NCBI GenBank assembly: GCA_964564915.1
Contig: CAZMCU010000001.1
Span: forward strand, 18,695 to 82,694
Reading direction: 5' to 3'
DNA from: JAFGBM01 sp964564915
GTDB taxonomy: Bacteria; Actinomycetota; Actinomycetes; Actinomycetales; Demequinaceae
Length of the DNA stretch: 64,000 bases
Below, piece after piece: positions 7,815 to 17,127 of the stretch. Below the pieces are notes generated by a model. The model saw only the letters and a program-made list of their open reading frames with translations. It was not told where the DNA came from and searched no databases. The position numbers and the translations under genes are program-made. The number at the start of each line of letters is the position of its first letter. Position 1 is the first letter of the stretch.

Positions 7815-9506
7815 CTAATCGCCGTTGGGTCCCGGGACGAACCCCACCCCGGACGTCGACCCCACCTTCGGGACGGTCATGACCGCTTCGATCACCTCGA
7901 CCCCCGTCGGAGGAACCGCCAGGACCTCGGCGAGCGCCTCTCCGTCGTAGATGGGGACGTGACGCGCTCCGTAGCCCGCGACCAGGGAAGCGAGGTTCGC
8001 GCCGTGCGGTGTTGTGAAGACCCGCTCGAAGCGCTCCTCTCGTGCGGCGGCATGCTCCAGCCCACCGAAAATCGTCCCTCCGCCGTCGTTGGCGACGACG
8101 ATCCGAACGTCGGGAACCCGCTCCCTCGTTCCCACGAGAAGGCCCCCAATGTCGTGGAGGAAGGTGACGTCGCCCATGAAGGCTGTCACGGGTCCAACGC
8201 CTCCGAGCGCGACCCCCATTGCCGTTGAGACGGTCCCATCGATTCCCGCAAGTCCCCGGTTCGAGAGAATGCGGGGCATGTCCCCGATCCGCGTCGCGGG
8301 GAGGACGGCGTCAAGGGCACGAATGGGGCCGCTCGATCCCACGACGAGAACACCTCCAGCCTTGACGGAGGCAACGACGGCCGCAGCGACGGATCTCAGT
8401 GCCCACAGTGCGGGAACGGGATCCCGCCCCAAGCCCTTCCACCGCGAGAGCCACGAGCCCGGTTCCTCCCGGGGAAGCTCGCGCCCACGGGTCCTGACCC
8501 ATTCGAACGGAACATCACGGGCAACGACCTCGGCGTGAGCGGGGGCCTCGCGCCAGCGGCCGCCGTGCCGGGCGACCCACAGGCGCGGGGCTTCCTGAAC
8601 GAGGCTCGCAACGACCCTGGACAGGGTGGGACGCCCCACGACGAGGATGAATTCGATGTCGTCGACAAGGGCGTTCGCCCGTGGGCTTTCGAGGGCCTCG
8701 GCGTATCCCGGGATGCACGATGCTCCCGACCGCGCGCCGGAGGAAGGCTCGGCGAAAAGGGGCCACGCGCGCGACATCGCGATGGTCGCCGCCGCAGGCC
8801 CCGCACCGTGACCGGCGATCACGATGCCACGCTCGACGTCGGGAAGCGGAGGGATGCTCGGTTCCGAGGGGATGGAGAACACCGCGGGACGCCCGTGCGG
8901 CCAGTCGCCGTAGTCCGGACCCAGAGGCGGCCTGAATTGAAGATTGATGTGAACGGGACCGACGGTGTCGTGCGCGGGGTGGCTCGGTGGCGCTGCCCCC
9001 GCGGCGTACGCGAGTGCGGTTTCGACGATCCCCGCCGCCTCGCCGTCTAGGTCTCGCCCCTCGCCGGGAGGAAGGATGTCTCCCGACCACTGAACGAAGG
9101 TGCCGAAGGGGTGACGTTGATCCGTGGTCTGATTCGCCCCCGTCCCCCGCAGCTCGAAGGGTCGGTCGGCCGTTACGAGAACGAGTCGGAGGCCGGCGTG
9201 GTGGGCCTCCATGACGGCGGGAAGCAGGTTCCCGACCGCGGTTCCCGAGGTCGTCACCACCGCCACCGGTTCGCCCGTCGCCTGGGCGAGCCCCAGCGCG
9301 ACGAATCCCGCAACCCTCTCATCGATCCTGACGTGAAGGTCGATGTGCGGCGCACCCACGGGAGGGCCACTCGATGCCGCCTCGGCGAGCACGTGCGCCA
9401 GGGGCCCGGAGCGTGAACCGGGGCACAGGACGAAACGTGTCACCCCGCTAGCCGCGAGATGCGCGATGAACGCTCGAGTGAACGTTCCGTTTGCCGTCGG
9501 TTTCAC
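7815..9506 (-). CDS. menD: SEPHCHC synthase (2-succinyl-5-enolpyruvyl-6-hydroxy-3-cyclohexene-1-carboxylate synthase)
   Basis: 563 aa. ThDP-dependent enzyme that joins isochorismate and 2-oxoglutarate in menaquinone synthesis. The N-terminus shows FVLCPGSRSGPLAHVLAEAA and RIDERVAGFVALGLA, with the catalytic ThDP-activating Glu in the second motif; VTADRPFELRGTGANQT follows; the ThDP/Mg site is GDVTFLHDIGGLL with NDGGGTIFGGLEH. The GTG at 9506 overlaps the menC stop (GTGA) and is preceded by GGGAGGTGA at good spacing, so it is preferred to upstream in-frame starts. Translationally coupled to menC. Confidence 0.95.
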   Translation of the reverse strand: MKPTANGTFTRAFIAHLAASGVTRFVLCPGSRSGPLAHVLAEAASSGPPVGAPHIDLHVRIDERVAGFVALGLAQATGEPVAVVTTSGTAVGNLLPAVMEAHHAGLRLVLVTADRPFELRGTGANQTTDQRHPFGTFVQWSGDILPPGEGRDLDGEAAGIVETALAYAAGAAPPSHPAHDTVGPVHINLQFRPPLGPDYGDWPHGRPAVFSIPSEPSIPPLPDVERGIVIAGHGAGPAAATIAMSRAWPLFAEPSSGARSGASCIPGYAEALESPRANALVDDIEFILVVGRPTLSRVVASLVQEAPRLWVARHGGRWREAPAHAEVVARDVPFEWVRTRGRELPREEPGSWLSRWKGLGRDPVPALWALRSVAAAVVASVKAGGVLVVGSSGPIRALDAVLPATRIGDMPRILSNRGLAGIDGTVSTAMGVALGGVGPVTAFMGDVTFLHDIGGLLVGTRERVPDVRIVVANDGGGTIFGGLEHAAAREERFERVFTTPHGANLASLVAGYGARHVPIYDGEALAEVLAVPPTGVEVIEAVMTVPKVGSTSGVGFVPGPNGD

Positions 9507-10405
9507 GCCGTCACCTCCCATGGGACGGGTGTCAGGCGCCCCGCCTCGGGGACGAGTGGACGCGCAACGACGTCGTCCGCGAGAAGCGCTCCCGTTCCCA
9601 ATCCACAAGCGTAGGGAAGGTCGGGCAACGCAAGGGCGAGTGCAAGCCCCGCGGCGAGCCCGACGGAGGTCTCCATCGCCGACGATACGACGACGGGAAG
9701 CCCAGCCCGTTCGGCGATCTCCAGGCACGCACGGACGCCCCCGAGGGGGGCCACCTTGAGGATGAGAATGTCGGCAGCGGCCGCGCGCGCGACCGCGAGC
9801 GGGTCATCGGGAAGACGCACGGATTCGTCCGCCGCTATCGGAACGTCGACCGCCTTCCTCACCTGGACCATCTCGTCGATCGTCGCGCACGGTTGTTCCG
9901 CGTATTCCAGGCCCGCAAGCCCACCGGATCGTGCGGCATCGTCGAGTTCCCGAAGCGCGCGAATCGCCTCGTTCGAACCCCATACCCCGTTAGCGTCCAC
10001 GCGCACCCTCGCGAGCGATCCTCCCGTGGCCTTGACAGCAGCCGCCGCGGCTTCGACCCGGGCGCAATCGTCGGAAAGGGCGGTCCCGGGACCTCCCACC
10101 TTGACCTTGGCCACCACACATCCCCCCGCGGTCGCGTACCGGGACACCTCCGCGACGGGAACCACCGGCACGATCGAGTTGACCGCCACGCTCTCGCGCA
10201 CCCCGGTGGGCCACCTTCCCGTGGCCGCCTCGATCGCGGCGGACCACCACAGCGAAGCACGCCTCGCGTCGTAGTCGGGGAAGGGCGAGTACTCACCCCA
10301 CGCCTCCGCCCCATCACGCCCCATCCCATGAATCAGGACCCCGCTGCGCTCCGTCACGCCTCGAAAGGGCGTGACGAGAGAGACGCGAAAGGGTCGGAAC
10401 TCCAT
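9503..10405 (-). CDS. menC: o-succinylbenzoate synthase (enolase superfamily)
   Basis: 300 aa. Dehydrates SHCHC to o-succinylbenzoate. Catalytic features of the enolase superfamily are visible: VVAKVKVGG (KxK general base), VRVDANGVWG (metal Asp), YAEQPCAT (metal Glu), AADESVRLP (metal Asp/Glu) and LILKVAPLGGV (second Lys). Length is typical of actinobacterial MenC. The ATG at 10405 is 6 nt after a TAGCCT hexamer, so leaderless. It heads a menC-menD unit with a four-base overlap. Confidence 0.94.
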   Translation of the reverse strand: MEFRPFRVSLVTPFRGVTERSGVLIHGMGRDGAEAWGEYSPFPDYDARRASLWWSAAIEAATGRWPTGVRESVAVNSIVPVVPVAEVSRYATAGGCVVAKVKVGGPGTALSDDCARVEAAAAAVKATGGSLARVRVDANGVWGSNEAIRALRELDDAARSGGLAGLEYAEQPCATIDEMVQVRKAVDVPIAADESVRLPDDPLAVARAAAADILILKVAPLGGVRACLEIAERAGLPVVVSSAMETSVGLAAGLALALALPDLPYACGLGTGALLADDVVARPLVPEAGRLTPVPWEVTA

Positions 10406-10411
10406 GGCGCC

Positions 10412-10417
10412 AGGCTA
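10412..10417 (-). promoter_or_regulatory. -10 box, leaderless promoter of menC-menD
   Basis: TAGCCT on the minus strand, then 6 nt, then the menC ATG. Confidence 0.55.
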
Positions 10418-10496
10418 TTGCCTTCCACACGGAACGGGGAGCGCCGGGCTTCTCGCCCGACGCTCCCCGGTGTGTCCACACAGAGTCACTCGACCG

Positions 10497-11849
10497 TTAG
10501 GGGTGGATGATCGCTCCGCCCTCTGCCGCCCCCACCCACATCCCCTCGCGGGGAGGGGTCCCGATAGGCAACAGCGTCACCACATTCCGTGTCACGTCGT
10601 CCCACGTCCACAGTGCACCCGATCCCTGGACGAGAACCGTCGAGCCGACACCGCCGTAGCACCACGTCCCTTGAATCGCGCCATCCGCAAGGATGACGGG
10701 GTGGGACTCCTTCAGAACCACGGCAGCCGGGTGAGAGGTGATGATCACTTGGTTCTCCCCAGCGGCGATGTACCCGGTGATGATCGCCCCCGCTGCTGGG
10801 AGGGTTCCACCACTCTCCGTCTCGATTGCCTGCAGGTCGCTGGCGTTCGCGATGGGAGCCGCGTCACCACCATTGAGGTCGAGGCTCCAGTACGTGACGT
10901 CGTCTCCTTCACCCCAACACTGGACGGCGAGTCCGCCGGTAACCGACGGCCCCATGGGGTAACACCCGACCGTCTCACCGACCGGCTTGAGAGCCACCTG
11001 GGTGCCGTCGGCGTGGTAGGCCACGTACGACTGCGCGGGAGGCATCTCAAACTCGTACCTCACCTGGGTGTCGCCGACATCCATGATCGTGATGCCTTCG
11101 CCACCCTTGACGACTCCGGCCTCGGTGATGAGTGTGCCAGCGTCGTTGTAGATGCCGTCGAGCGATGCCCCGGAGCAGTTCCCCCGGAGCAGCCACTCAT
11201 CGCCCGGGCGATCCTCGGCCCGCAGGTAACCGCCCTCGCCGCAGAACTGCCACTCGTGCGTCACCGTCCCCGAAGCGAGGTCGACCGTCAACGCGACGTA
11301 CCGGTTCTCGACAACGAACGCAACGTTCCGCTCCATGTCCCAGGCGGAGAGATAGGGAGCCGTGTACTGACTGAGGTTCGCAACCTCGTACCGATCTCCT
11401 GTTGGTGACACGAGGAAGAGGATCCGCTCCCCCTCGATGGGTTCCTCGACGTTCGACCGGAAGGTCGAATCGAAGATCGCCAGCACCCAGCCCTGTCCGG
11501 CGGACGCCAGAACCGCTGGCGTCAGCGGCACCGACGTCGGCAAGCCATCGGCCGTGACGTCGTCGACGGGTGTCGTCGTCGGGCTGGGCGACGGGACGTC
11601 ACTACTCGACGGATAGGGCGTTGCGATGGGATTCACGGAGCCGAAATGATCGTAGGCGAGGTATCCCGCCGTTCCGAGAACACCGACCGACACGGCAGCC
11701 ACGAGTCCAACCCCCGCCATCCTCGCGGTTTGCCGACGCTTCGCCTTGCGAGCTACCCCGCGAGCCATCACCACGTGATCGAAAGCGGGTAGCCCCCGCT
11801 CCGTTGCGGCCTCAGCCTCCCCGAGCACGTCTCCCAGTTCCTTCGTCAT
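10497..11849 (-). CDS. membrane protein, putative anti-sigma or sensor partner of the ECF factor (paralogue copy 2)
   Basis: 450 aa. About 40 cytoplasmic residues (LGDVLGEAEAATERGLPAFD, then a Lys/Arg-rich stretch) precede one transmembrane helix near residues 44-66, a Pro/Ser/Thr linker and an extracellular region with DLASGTVTHEWQF and DGIYNDAGTL motifs shared with the protein at 12454-13728. The gene overlaps the upstream ECF sigma gene by ATGA, an arrangement typical of sigma/anti-sigma pairs, so the cytoplasmic tail may bind the sigma factor. No zinc-binding anti-sigma motif is visible, so this is inference from context. Confidence 0.75.
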   Translation of the reverse strand: MTKELGDVLGEAEAATERGLPAFDHVVMARGVARKAKRRQTARMAGVGLVAAVSVGVLGTAGYLAYDHFGSVNPIATPYPSSSDVPSPSPTTTPVDDVTADGLPTSVPLTPAVLASAGQGWVLAIFDSTFRSNVEEPIEGERILFLVSPTGDRYEVANLSQYTAPYLSAWDMERNVAFVVENRYVALTVDLASGTVTHEWQFCGEGGYLRAEDRPGDEWLLRGNCSGASLDGIYNDAGTLITEAGVVKGGEGITIMDVGDTQVRYEFEMPPAQSYVAYHADGTQVALKPVGETVGCYPMGPSVTGGLAVQCWGEGDDVTYWSLDLNGGDAAPIANASDLQAIETESGGTLPAAGAIITGYIAAGENQVIITSHPAAVVLKESHPVILADGAIQGTWCYGGVGSTVLVQGSGALWTWDDVTRNVVTLLPIGTPPREGMWVGAAEGGAIIHP

Positions 11850-12382
11850 CGCACACCTCCCGTGGGGCGCACCGGCGCCCGCTCGTCATCCGTCACGACC
11901 GTTCCGAGCATCGCATTGAGGGCTCGGATCCCATCGGACACGTATCGTTTGACCGCTCCAGGCGAGAGGTGAAGAGCCTCCGCCGTTTCCGCCGTCGATT
12001 GATCCGCTAGGAAGCGCAAGGCCACACATGCCCTCGCGCGCGGCGGCAACTCGGCGAGTGCGGACGCGACATCGATGCGCCCCACCGCCTCCGTCTCGTG
12101 GCCGGGATCGACCGCGTGGACCTCAACCCGGTCCACCCTCGCCCTTTCCCGCGCCCGCTTCCGATGGCTATCGACGAATCGCGAGGCAATCGCACGCCTC
12201 ACGTACGCCTCCGCATGCCCAATCGACTCGAACTTCGCCCGCCCGGAAAAGGTCGAGACGAGCGAATCCTGGACCAGGTCCTCGGCGTCGCCGACATCTC
12301 GCGTGAGCAGGTACGCATATGCGATGAGCGCGCGGTGGCGCTCACTTACCAATTTCTCCAACATGGGCTCCCACGCCGTCAT
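11846..12382 (-). CDS. ECF-type RNA polymerase sigma factor (SigE-like)
   Basis: 178 aa. Region 2 is readable as LIAYAYLLTRDVGDAEDLVQDSLVS and AEAYVRRAIASRFVDSHRKR; region 4 as LPPRARACVALRFLADQSTAETAEALHLSPGAVKRYVSDGI, a helix-turn-helix that would read the -35 box. Start ATG has AAGGAGGAG just upstream. It directs RNA polymerase to a small regulon, probably under control of the membrane protein with which it overlaps by four bases. Target genes cannot be told from the sequence. Confidence 0.92.
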   Translation of the reverse strand: MTAWEPMLEKLVSERHRALIAYAYLLTRDVGDAEDLVQDSLVSTFSGRAKFESIGHAEAYVRRAIASRFVDSHRKRARERARVDRVEVHAVDPGHETEAVGRIDVASALAELPPRARACVALRFLADQSTAETAEALHLSPGAVKRYVSDGIRALNAMLGTVVTDDERAPVRPTGGVR

Positions 12383-12453
12383 GGCTCCTCCTTGGCCTTC
12401 CTTGGCCCTTCAGAAGCCTCAACGGCGCCGATGGCCGATTTGGTTGGGTCGAC

Positions 12454-13728
12454 TTACGGTTGGCGCAACGCGCGGTACCCGTCCGTTCCTACCACCTGAA
12501 TCGGCGAGCCCGCGCTCTCCCCGGGAAGGAGGGTGACGTCGGTTCCGGTGTCGAAATCCACCCACCAGAGGTGGCCGTCGCCACTGACGAGCGCCGCCGT
12601 GCCGACGCACGCGTGGCACACGCGGTAACGGAACGGCACCTGTCCCACCGGCTCGACCGTGCCCCCGTAGAGAACCCCAAGGCGGCGATCATCCCCGAAC
12701 GCCACCTGAACGATCGGAAGCGCACTATCGGAGCAGTACCCCGTCACCAGGAAATCATGGGGACCGGCCGCAGCCGCGGACCACGCGAAATCGATCAGTT
12801 CCGGTGCCGAGATCACCTGATGGGGTGCGGAGAGGTCGACGGGCAACTCCCACACCGAAAGCCTCCCCGTCTCAAGGGAGTAGCAGTAGACCGCGAGCGT
12901 GTCACCCCTGCCCTTGCCCATCATGTAGCAATCGCCCACCATGCTCGACGGGATGGCGGCGGTTGTTCCGTCCGCGTAGTGAGCGATGAAACGTTCGTCC
13001 GGCCCGGTCTCGAACCCACTCAGCACCTGGACAGAACCGACATCGACGACCGTCACCATGTCCTCCGATCCAACGGTGTCGCTCGGAATGAGCGTTCCCG
13101 AATCGGTGTAAACACCGTCGATCCCGGTGCCCTGACAGTGCCCCCGAACGAGCCAGTTGCCCGAGCGGGCCTGAGCCGTCGATATCCAACCGGGGCTGGA
13201 GCAGAACGTCCACGTGTTGGCGATAGCACCGGTCGCCATATCGAAGACGACGAGGTCGGAGCGGCCCTCGACCATGAGGATCTTGTCCCTGGAGTAGTCC
13301 CACCCTGCGAGATCGGGAGCGGTCAGGCCGAGCGCGGTGAGGTTCGCGAGCTCGTAGCGGTCGCCCGCGGGTGCGATGAGGTAGAGGATCCGGTCTCCCG
13401 GCGTGAAGGTGTACGGGTCGTCGGCGGTGTCGATCTGGGTCGTATCGTCGATCGCGACCACCCACCCGCTTCCCACGGAGTCGAGGATGGTTTCGGTGAG
13501 GGTCGAGGCTGTCGGGACGTAGGCGGCCACCGTCACGGGACGTTCGACGAAGGCCGACGTATTCGCGGTCGGGGTCGGCTCATCGGTTGGTGTCACCGTG
13601 GTGGTGGGTGCGGGTCCGGACGAGCCCGCCGAGTCGAACCACCCGAGGGCGATCCCCGCAATCAACGCTCCAATCAGCACCAGCAAGACGACGACCCACG
13701 TCATTCCGTTCGCGACTGGCTTGCCCAT
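12454..13728 (-). CDS. membrane-anchored secreted protein of unknown function (paralogue copy 3)
   Basis: 424 aa. One N-terminal transmembrane helix (MTWVVVLLVLIGALIAGIAL), a Thr/Pro linker, then an extracellular domain homologous along its length to the protein at 10497-11849 (GWVVAIDDTT, GDRILYLIAPAGDRYELANL, GIDGVYTDSGTLI, HYADGTTAAI). Several Cys pairs (YRVCHACVG) may form disulphides. ATG 13728 is preferred because GAGGAGGGGC precedes it. It sits upstream of the sigma gene in the same direction, 71 bp apart, and may be regulated with it. Confidence 0.8.
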   Translation of the reverse strand: MGKPVANGMTWVVVLLVLIGALIAGIALGWFDSAGSSGPAPTTTVTPTDEPTPTANTSAFVERPVTVAAYVPTASTLTETILDSVGSGWVVAIDDTTQIDTADDPYTFTPGDRILYLIAPAGDRYELANLTALGLTAPDLAGWDYSRDKILMVEGRSDLVVFDMATGAIANTWTFCSSPGWISTAQARSGNWLVRGHCQGTGIDGVYTDSGTLIPSDTVGSEDMVTVVDVGSVQVLSGFETGPDERFIAHYADGTTAAIPSSMVGDCYMMGKGRGDTLAVYCYSLETGRLSVWELPVDLSAPHQVISAPELIDFAWSAAAAGPHDFLVTGYCSDSALPIVQVAFGDDRRLGVLYGGTVEPVGQVPFRYRVCHACVGTAALVSGDGHLWWVDFDTGTDVTLLPGESAGSPIQVVGTDGYRALRQP

Positions 13729-13792
13729 CCCTGTGCCCCTCCTCGTCGAGCCTCCCGGCAAACCCAACCTACGCCCGACGCCGTGCGGCGGC

Positions 13793-13798
13793 TAGGCT
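13793..13798 (+). promoter_or_regulatory. -10 box, leaderless promoter of menB
   Basis: TAGGCT, then 7 nt, then the menB GTG. Confidence 0.55.
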
Positions 13799-13805
13799 CG
13801 GTGAC

Positions 13806-14738
13806 GTGACCGACGCTCCCACCTCAGTGTCCGCGATCTTCGACCCCTCGCGGTGGCGCGACATCGACGGCTTCCCCGCTGGCGATGTCACCTACCACCG
13901 CTGGGTGGACCGCGAATCCCCCGGGGGCGAGCGGGACCTGCCCGCCGTCCGCATCGCCTTCAACCGCCCGGAGGTTCGCAACGCGTTCCGCCCCCAGACG
14001 GTGGACGAGCTCTACCGTGCTCTCGACCACGCCCGCCGTACCCCCGAGGTCGCGGCCATCATTCTCACGGGAAACGGTCCCTCCCCCAAGGACGACGGAT
14101 GGGCCTTCTCGTCCGGCGGCGATCAGTCCGTCCGTGGGGGCGACGGTTATCTCTACGCGGGGGACGAAGCCCCCACCGCGTCGGGCGGTCGTCTCCACAT
14201 CCTTGAGGTGCAGCGCCTCATGCGGACCACCCCCAAGGTCATTGTCGCGGCCGTGTGCGGATGGGCTGCGGGAGGAGGGCACAGCCTCAATGTCGTTGCC
14301 GACCTCTCGATCGCCAGCCGCGAACACGCCCGCTTCAAACAAACCGACGCGGCGGTGGGCTCCTTCGACGCGGGCTATGGTTCCGCCCTCCTCGCCCGCC
14401 AGGTCGGGGACAAGAAGGCGAGGGAGATCTTTTTCCTCGGCCGCGAGTACTCAGCGGAGGAAGCCCTCGCGTGGGGGGTGGTGAACGAGGTGGTCGACCA
14501 CGCGAAACTCGAGGAACTCGCCCTGGACTACGCCACGCGAATCGCCGCCCAATCGCCGCAGTCAATCCGCATGCTCAAGTTCGCGTTCAACCTCGCGGAC
14601 GACGGGCTCGCCGGCCAACAGGTCTTCGCGGGCGAGGCAACCCGCTTGGCCTACATGACGGACGAAGCCCGTGAGGGCAGGGACGCGTTCCTCCAGAAGC
14701 GCCCCCCGGACTGGACGGCCTTCCCCTACCGGTACTAG
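13806..14738 (+). CDS. menB: 1,4-dihydroxy-2-naphthoyl-CoA synthase
   Basis: 310 aa crotonase-fold enzyme that cyclises o-succinylbenzoyl-CoA to DHNA-CoA. Family-specific motifs are present: AFSSGGDQSVRGGDGYLY (substrate binding), VCGWAAGGGHSLNVVADLSIAS (oxyanion hole), and TDAAVGSFDAGYGSALLA followed by KKAREIFFLGREYSAEEAL, with the catalytic Asp/Tyr region typical of MenB. C-terminal KRPPDWTAFPYRY is the usual ending. The GTG at 13806 lies 7 nt after TAGGCT; the open frame upstream is not homologous and overlaps the neighbour's coding DNA. Confidence 0.97.
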   Translation: MTDAPTSVSAIFDPSRWRDIDGFPAGDVTYHRWVDRESPGGERDLPAVRIAFNRPEVRNAFRPQTVDELYRALDHARRTPEVAAIILTGNGPSPKDDGWAFSSGGDQSVRGGDGYLYAGDEAPTASGGRLHILEVQRLMRTTPKVIVAAVCGWAAGGGHSLNVVADLSIASREHARFKQTDAAVGSFDAGYGSALLARQVGDKKAREIFFLGREYSAEEALAWGVVNEVVDHAKLEELALDYATRIAAQSPQSIRMLKFAFNLADDGLAGQQVFAGEATRLAYMTDEAREGRDAFLQKRPPDWTAFPYRY

Positions 14739-14754
14739 TCCGGGGCGGGAAGCC

Positions 14755-15882
14755 CTACTGGACGACCCCATCGAACTTGATGACCGCGGTGGTCCAGGCT
14801 CCCGACAGTGGAACCATTTCCACCCAGGTTTGGCCGGGCGCAAGGTACACGGGTTGCCCATCGAGAGTCGTCAGGTGGAAGGTATCCCCACGGTTGGCCT
14901 TGGTCCACAGAATCGGAACGACTTTGCCCCCGGTCGCGACGAACCCCGGTGCGTTGGTGACGATGACGAACGACTCGGGGTTGTAGCCCTGGGTATACGC
15001 GACCCTCACCCTGAAGATGATGACGTTAGCCGCGCCGATCTGGTTCCCGTCCATCGTGATGTCCGGGTCATCGAACTCAAACCTCTGCCACGTGCCGAGA
15101 GTCTCGTCCCACACCCAATGGGGGTGGCCGCAGGACGAGTACCTCAGGTCGATCGTCCCGACCGGGGCACCCTGAATCGTTGCTGTCGCGTCGGTCGCGG
15201 GATAGGCGTAGTCGAATTGCGGCGTCGCGGGACCAATGCCGTCGGCCACCGCCTCGGCAGCGAAGATAGCCGGGTGTCCCCATAGTCGGAACTCCAGATC
15301 TTTATTGATCTGCGACCTCGGCATCCTCGTGAAACCCTCCGACCCCTGCAGGAAACCCGTCGTTGGTGAAAAGTCGTCGGCGTAGAGGAGTTGGCCGAGC
15401 CTCCGGAACGTCGCCTGAACCGCGTAGTTACAACCCGAGGCGACGAGCGCGGCGTGAAACGATCCGACGATATTCGGATCCATGTTCCGAGCGGATCGGA
15501 TGGGGCCAACGTCTTCGGGATAGGTCGATTGGAAGATCGCCATCAACCTCAGGCAAGCGCTATTGATGTACTCCTCGAAGACGATGTCGGCGTATTCCAG
15601 GCCCTTCTGGGGGCGACCATTGGCGGTGTTCTCGATCTTGATCGGAACGGGCACCCTGGCGACGTCCTCTGCGGGAGCGCCGACCGCGCTCAAACCGGTG
15701 AGGGGCCAGACGACGGCGGGAACCGGGTCCTCCGGGGGCGACGGCACCACCCACCGATCGTCCGTCGGCGTGGCGGTTACGGTCTCCGCCGGAGGGGTGA
15801 TCACCGCCGGGGCGCACGCCGCGAGGATCCCGAGAGCGCTCACCGCAAGAACGGACACAGTGAGGCGTCTCGGAAAGACCAT
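14755..15882 (-). CDS. DUF3048 (YerB-like) lipoprotein, tandem copy A
   Basis: 375 aa. A signal peptide ends in a lipobox, LAACAPAVITPP, so it is a lipid-anchored envelope protein. The DUF3048 core is readable: VWPLTGLSAVG, VPIKIENTANGRPQKGLEYADIVFEEYIN and VGPIRSARNMDPN. The family is common in actinobacteria and firmicutes; its function is not established. It ends in a beta-rich domain (GDTFHLTTLDGQPVYLAPGQTWVEMVP). The ATG at 15882 is 7 nt after TAGACT. First of three tandem paralogues; most like copy C. Confidence 0.9.
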   Translation of the reverse strand: MVFPRRLTVSVLAVSALGILAACAPAVITPPAETVTATPTDDRWVVPSPPEDPVPAVVWPLTGLSAVGAPAEDVARVPVPIKIENTANGRPQKGLEYADIVFEEYINSACLRLMAIFQSTYPEDVGPIRSARNMDPNIVGSFHAALVASGCNYAVQATFRRLGQLLYADDFSPTTGFLQGSEGFTRMPRSQINKDLEFRLWGHPAIFAAEAVADGIGPATPQFDYAYPATDATATIQGAPVGTIDLRYSSCGHPHWVWDETLGTWQRFEFDDPDITMDGNQIGAANVIIFRVRVAYTQGYNPESFVIVTNAPGFVATGGKVVPILWTKANRGDTFHLTTLDGQPVYLAPGQTWVEMVPLSGAWTTAVIKFDGVVQ

Positions 15883-15889
15883 GCGACCC

Positions 15890-15895
15890 AGTCTA
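15890..15895 (-). promoter_or_regulatory. -10 box, leaderless promoter of DUF3048 copy A
   Basis: TAGACT on the minus strand, 7 nt before the ATG. Confidence 0.55.
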
Positions 15896-15935
15896 GGTTC
15901 CCTGTCGATGGCGATCCTTGTGCCCATACGCTCGC

Positions 15936-17048
15936 TCACTTCGAGGTCGTGATGACGTAGTCGTCGAATCGCAGGTACTGGACTTCTCCCGTCCCCGACT
16001 GGGGAAGCAATTCGACCCAGGTGTTCCCGGGAGCGAGGTACACGGGTTCACCCTCCAGTGTGAAAAGGTGGAAGGTATCCCGACGATCCGCCTTGCTCCA
16101 CCGAATCTCGGCATACCTCCCCCCCGCTGCGACGTACCCGGTACCGTGATCGACGATCATGATCGACTCGGGGTCGTCGCTGTACTTCCACCTCACCACC
16201 ACCCTGAGGATGACGATGTTCGTCGCGGTGATCTGAACACCGCCTTGGGTCATGTGCGGTTTGGTGAACTCATAGCGTTGCCATAACCCCGACGCCTCAT
16301 CCCACTTCCAGTTGGGGTGCGCGTAGTTGGTGAACTCGACCGAGATGGCACTCACGGGGGTTCCATCCAGCACCGCCGTCGCTTGATCCGCGGGGTACGC
16401 GAAGTCGAGTTGCGGAGACGCGGGTAGGACGTTCGTGCCGACCGCGCAGGAGGCGATCTCCGTCAGGCGCACATACGTCTTATAGGGCCGAACCTTATCC
16501 GACCTCAGGGGGAAACCCTTGGGGCAATTCCTCAGGTCCTCCGCGAACAGGACCTGATCGAGCGCCCGGGCGTCTCGCAAGGGTCCCGCGGCCGCCCCCG
16601 AGAACGCGATCGGCCCCCAGAAGGATCCAAAGATGTTCGGATCCATCGGTCGAAGCGAACGCGTGCTGCCCACCGTATCCGGCCAGGTGGAGTGGAAGAC
16701 CGCCATGAGGCGGGTCGCCCCCTTCCGCCCCAGGTACTCCTCGAAGACGATATCCGCGAACTCGAGTCCTTGCTGAGGGCGCGCGTGGATGTTGTCGTCG
16801 ATCTTGACGGCGATGGCAATTCGGGACAGATCCTCGGCCGACACACCGTCCGCGCTCAGCCCCGTCAACGGCCAGACGCTCTCCGGTTTGGGATCCGTCG
16901 GTGGGGAGGGCACAACATCGCGATTCTCCATCGGAGTGGCGGTCACGGTCTCGGCCGGTGGCGTAATCACCTGAGGAGCGCACCCATTCATGAGGACGGC
17001 AATCACGGCGGCTACGGCGACGGTCGACCCCCGGGAGGCACGGTTCAT
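15936..17048 (-). CDS. DUF3048 (YerB-like) lipoprotein, tandem copy B
   Basis: 370 aa. Lipobox MNGCAPQVITPP after a short signal peptide. The DUF3048 core is conserved (VWPLTGLSADGVS, IAVKIDDNIHARPQQGLEFADIVFEEYLG) but this copy is the most diverged: the usual NTxxGRPQ is DNIHARPQ and the SARNMDPN segment reads SLRPMDPN. The ending DTFHLFTLEGEPVYLAPGNTWVELLP is the same as in the other copies. ATG 17048 lies 7 nt after TAGACT; the 16 bp TAGACT-to-ATG block is identical to that of copy C, so promoter and gene were duplicated together. Confidence 0.9.
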   Translation of the reverse strand: MNRASRGSTVAVAAVIAVLMNGCAPQVITPPAETVTATPMENRDVVPSPPTDPKPESVWPLTGLSADGVSAEDLSRIAIAVKIDDNIHARPQQGLEFADIVFEEYLGRKGATRLMAVFHSTWPDTVGSTRSLRPMDPNIFGSFWGPIAFSGAAAGPLRDARALDQVLFAEDLRNCPKGFPLRSDKVRPYKTYVRLTEIASCAVGTNVLPASPQLDFAYPADQATAVLDGTPVSAISVEFTNYAHPNWKWDEASGLWQRYEFTKPHMTQGGVQITATNIVILRVVVRWKYSDDPESIMIVDHGTGYVAAGGRYAEIRWSKADRRDTFHLFTLEGEPVYLAPGNTWVELLPQSGTGEVQYLRFDDYVITTSK

Positions 17049-17055
17049 GGCGCCA

Positions 17056-17061
17056 AGTCTA
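17056..17061 (-). promoter_or_regulatory. -10 box, leaderless promoter of DUF3048 copy B
   Basis: TAGACT on the minus strand, then TTGGCGCC and the ATG, the same block as upstream of copy C. Confidence 0.55.
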
Positions 17062-17127
17062 GGCATCGCTCGTCTGCCAAAACGGCACCCGCACCGACGC
17101 CTCCCGGGTCCGGAACGAGCGTGGCGC

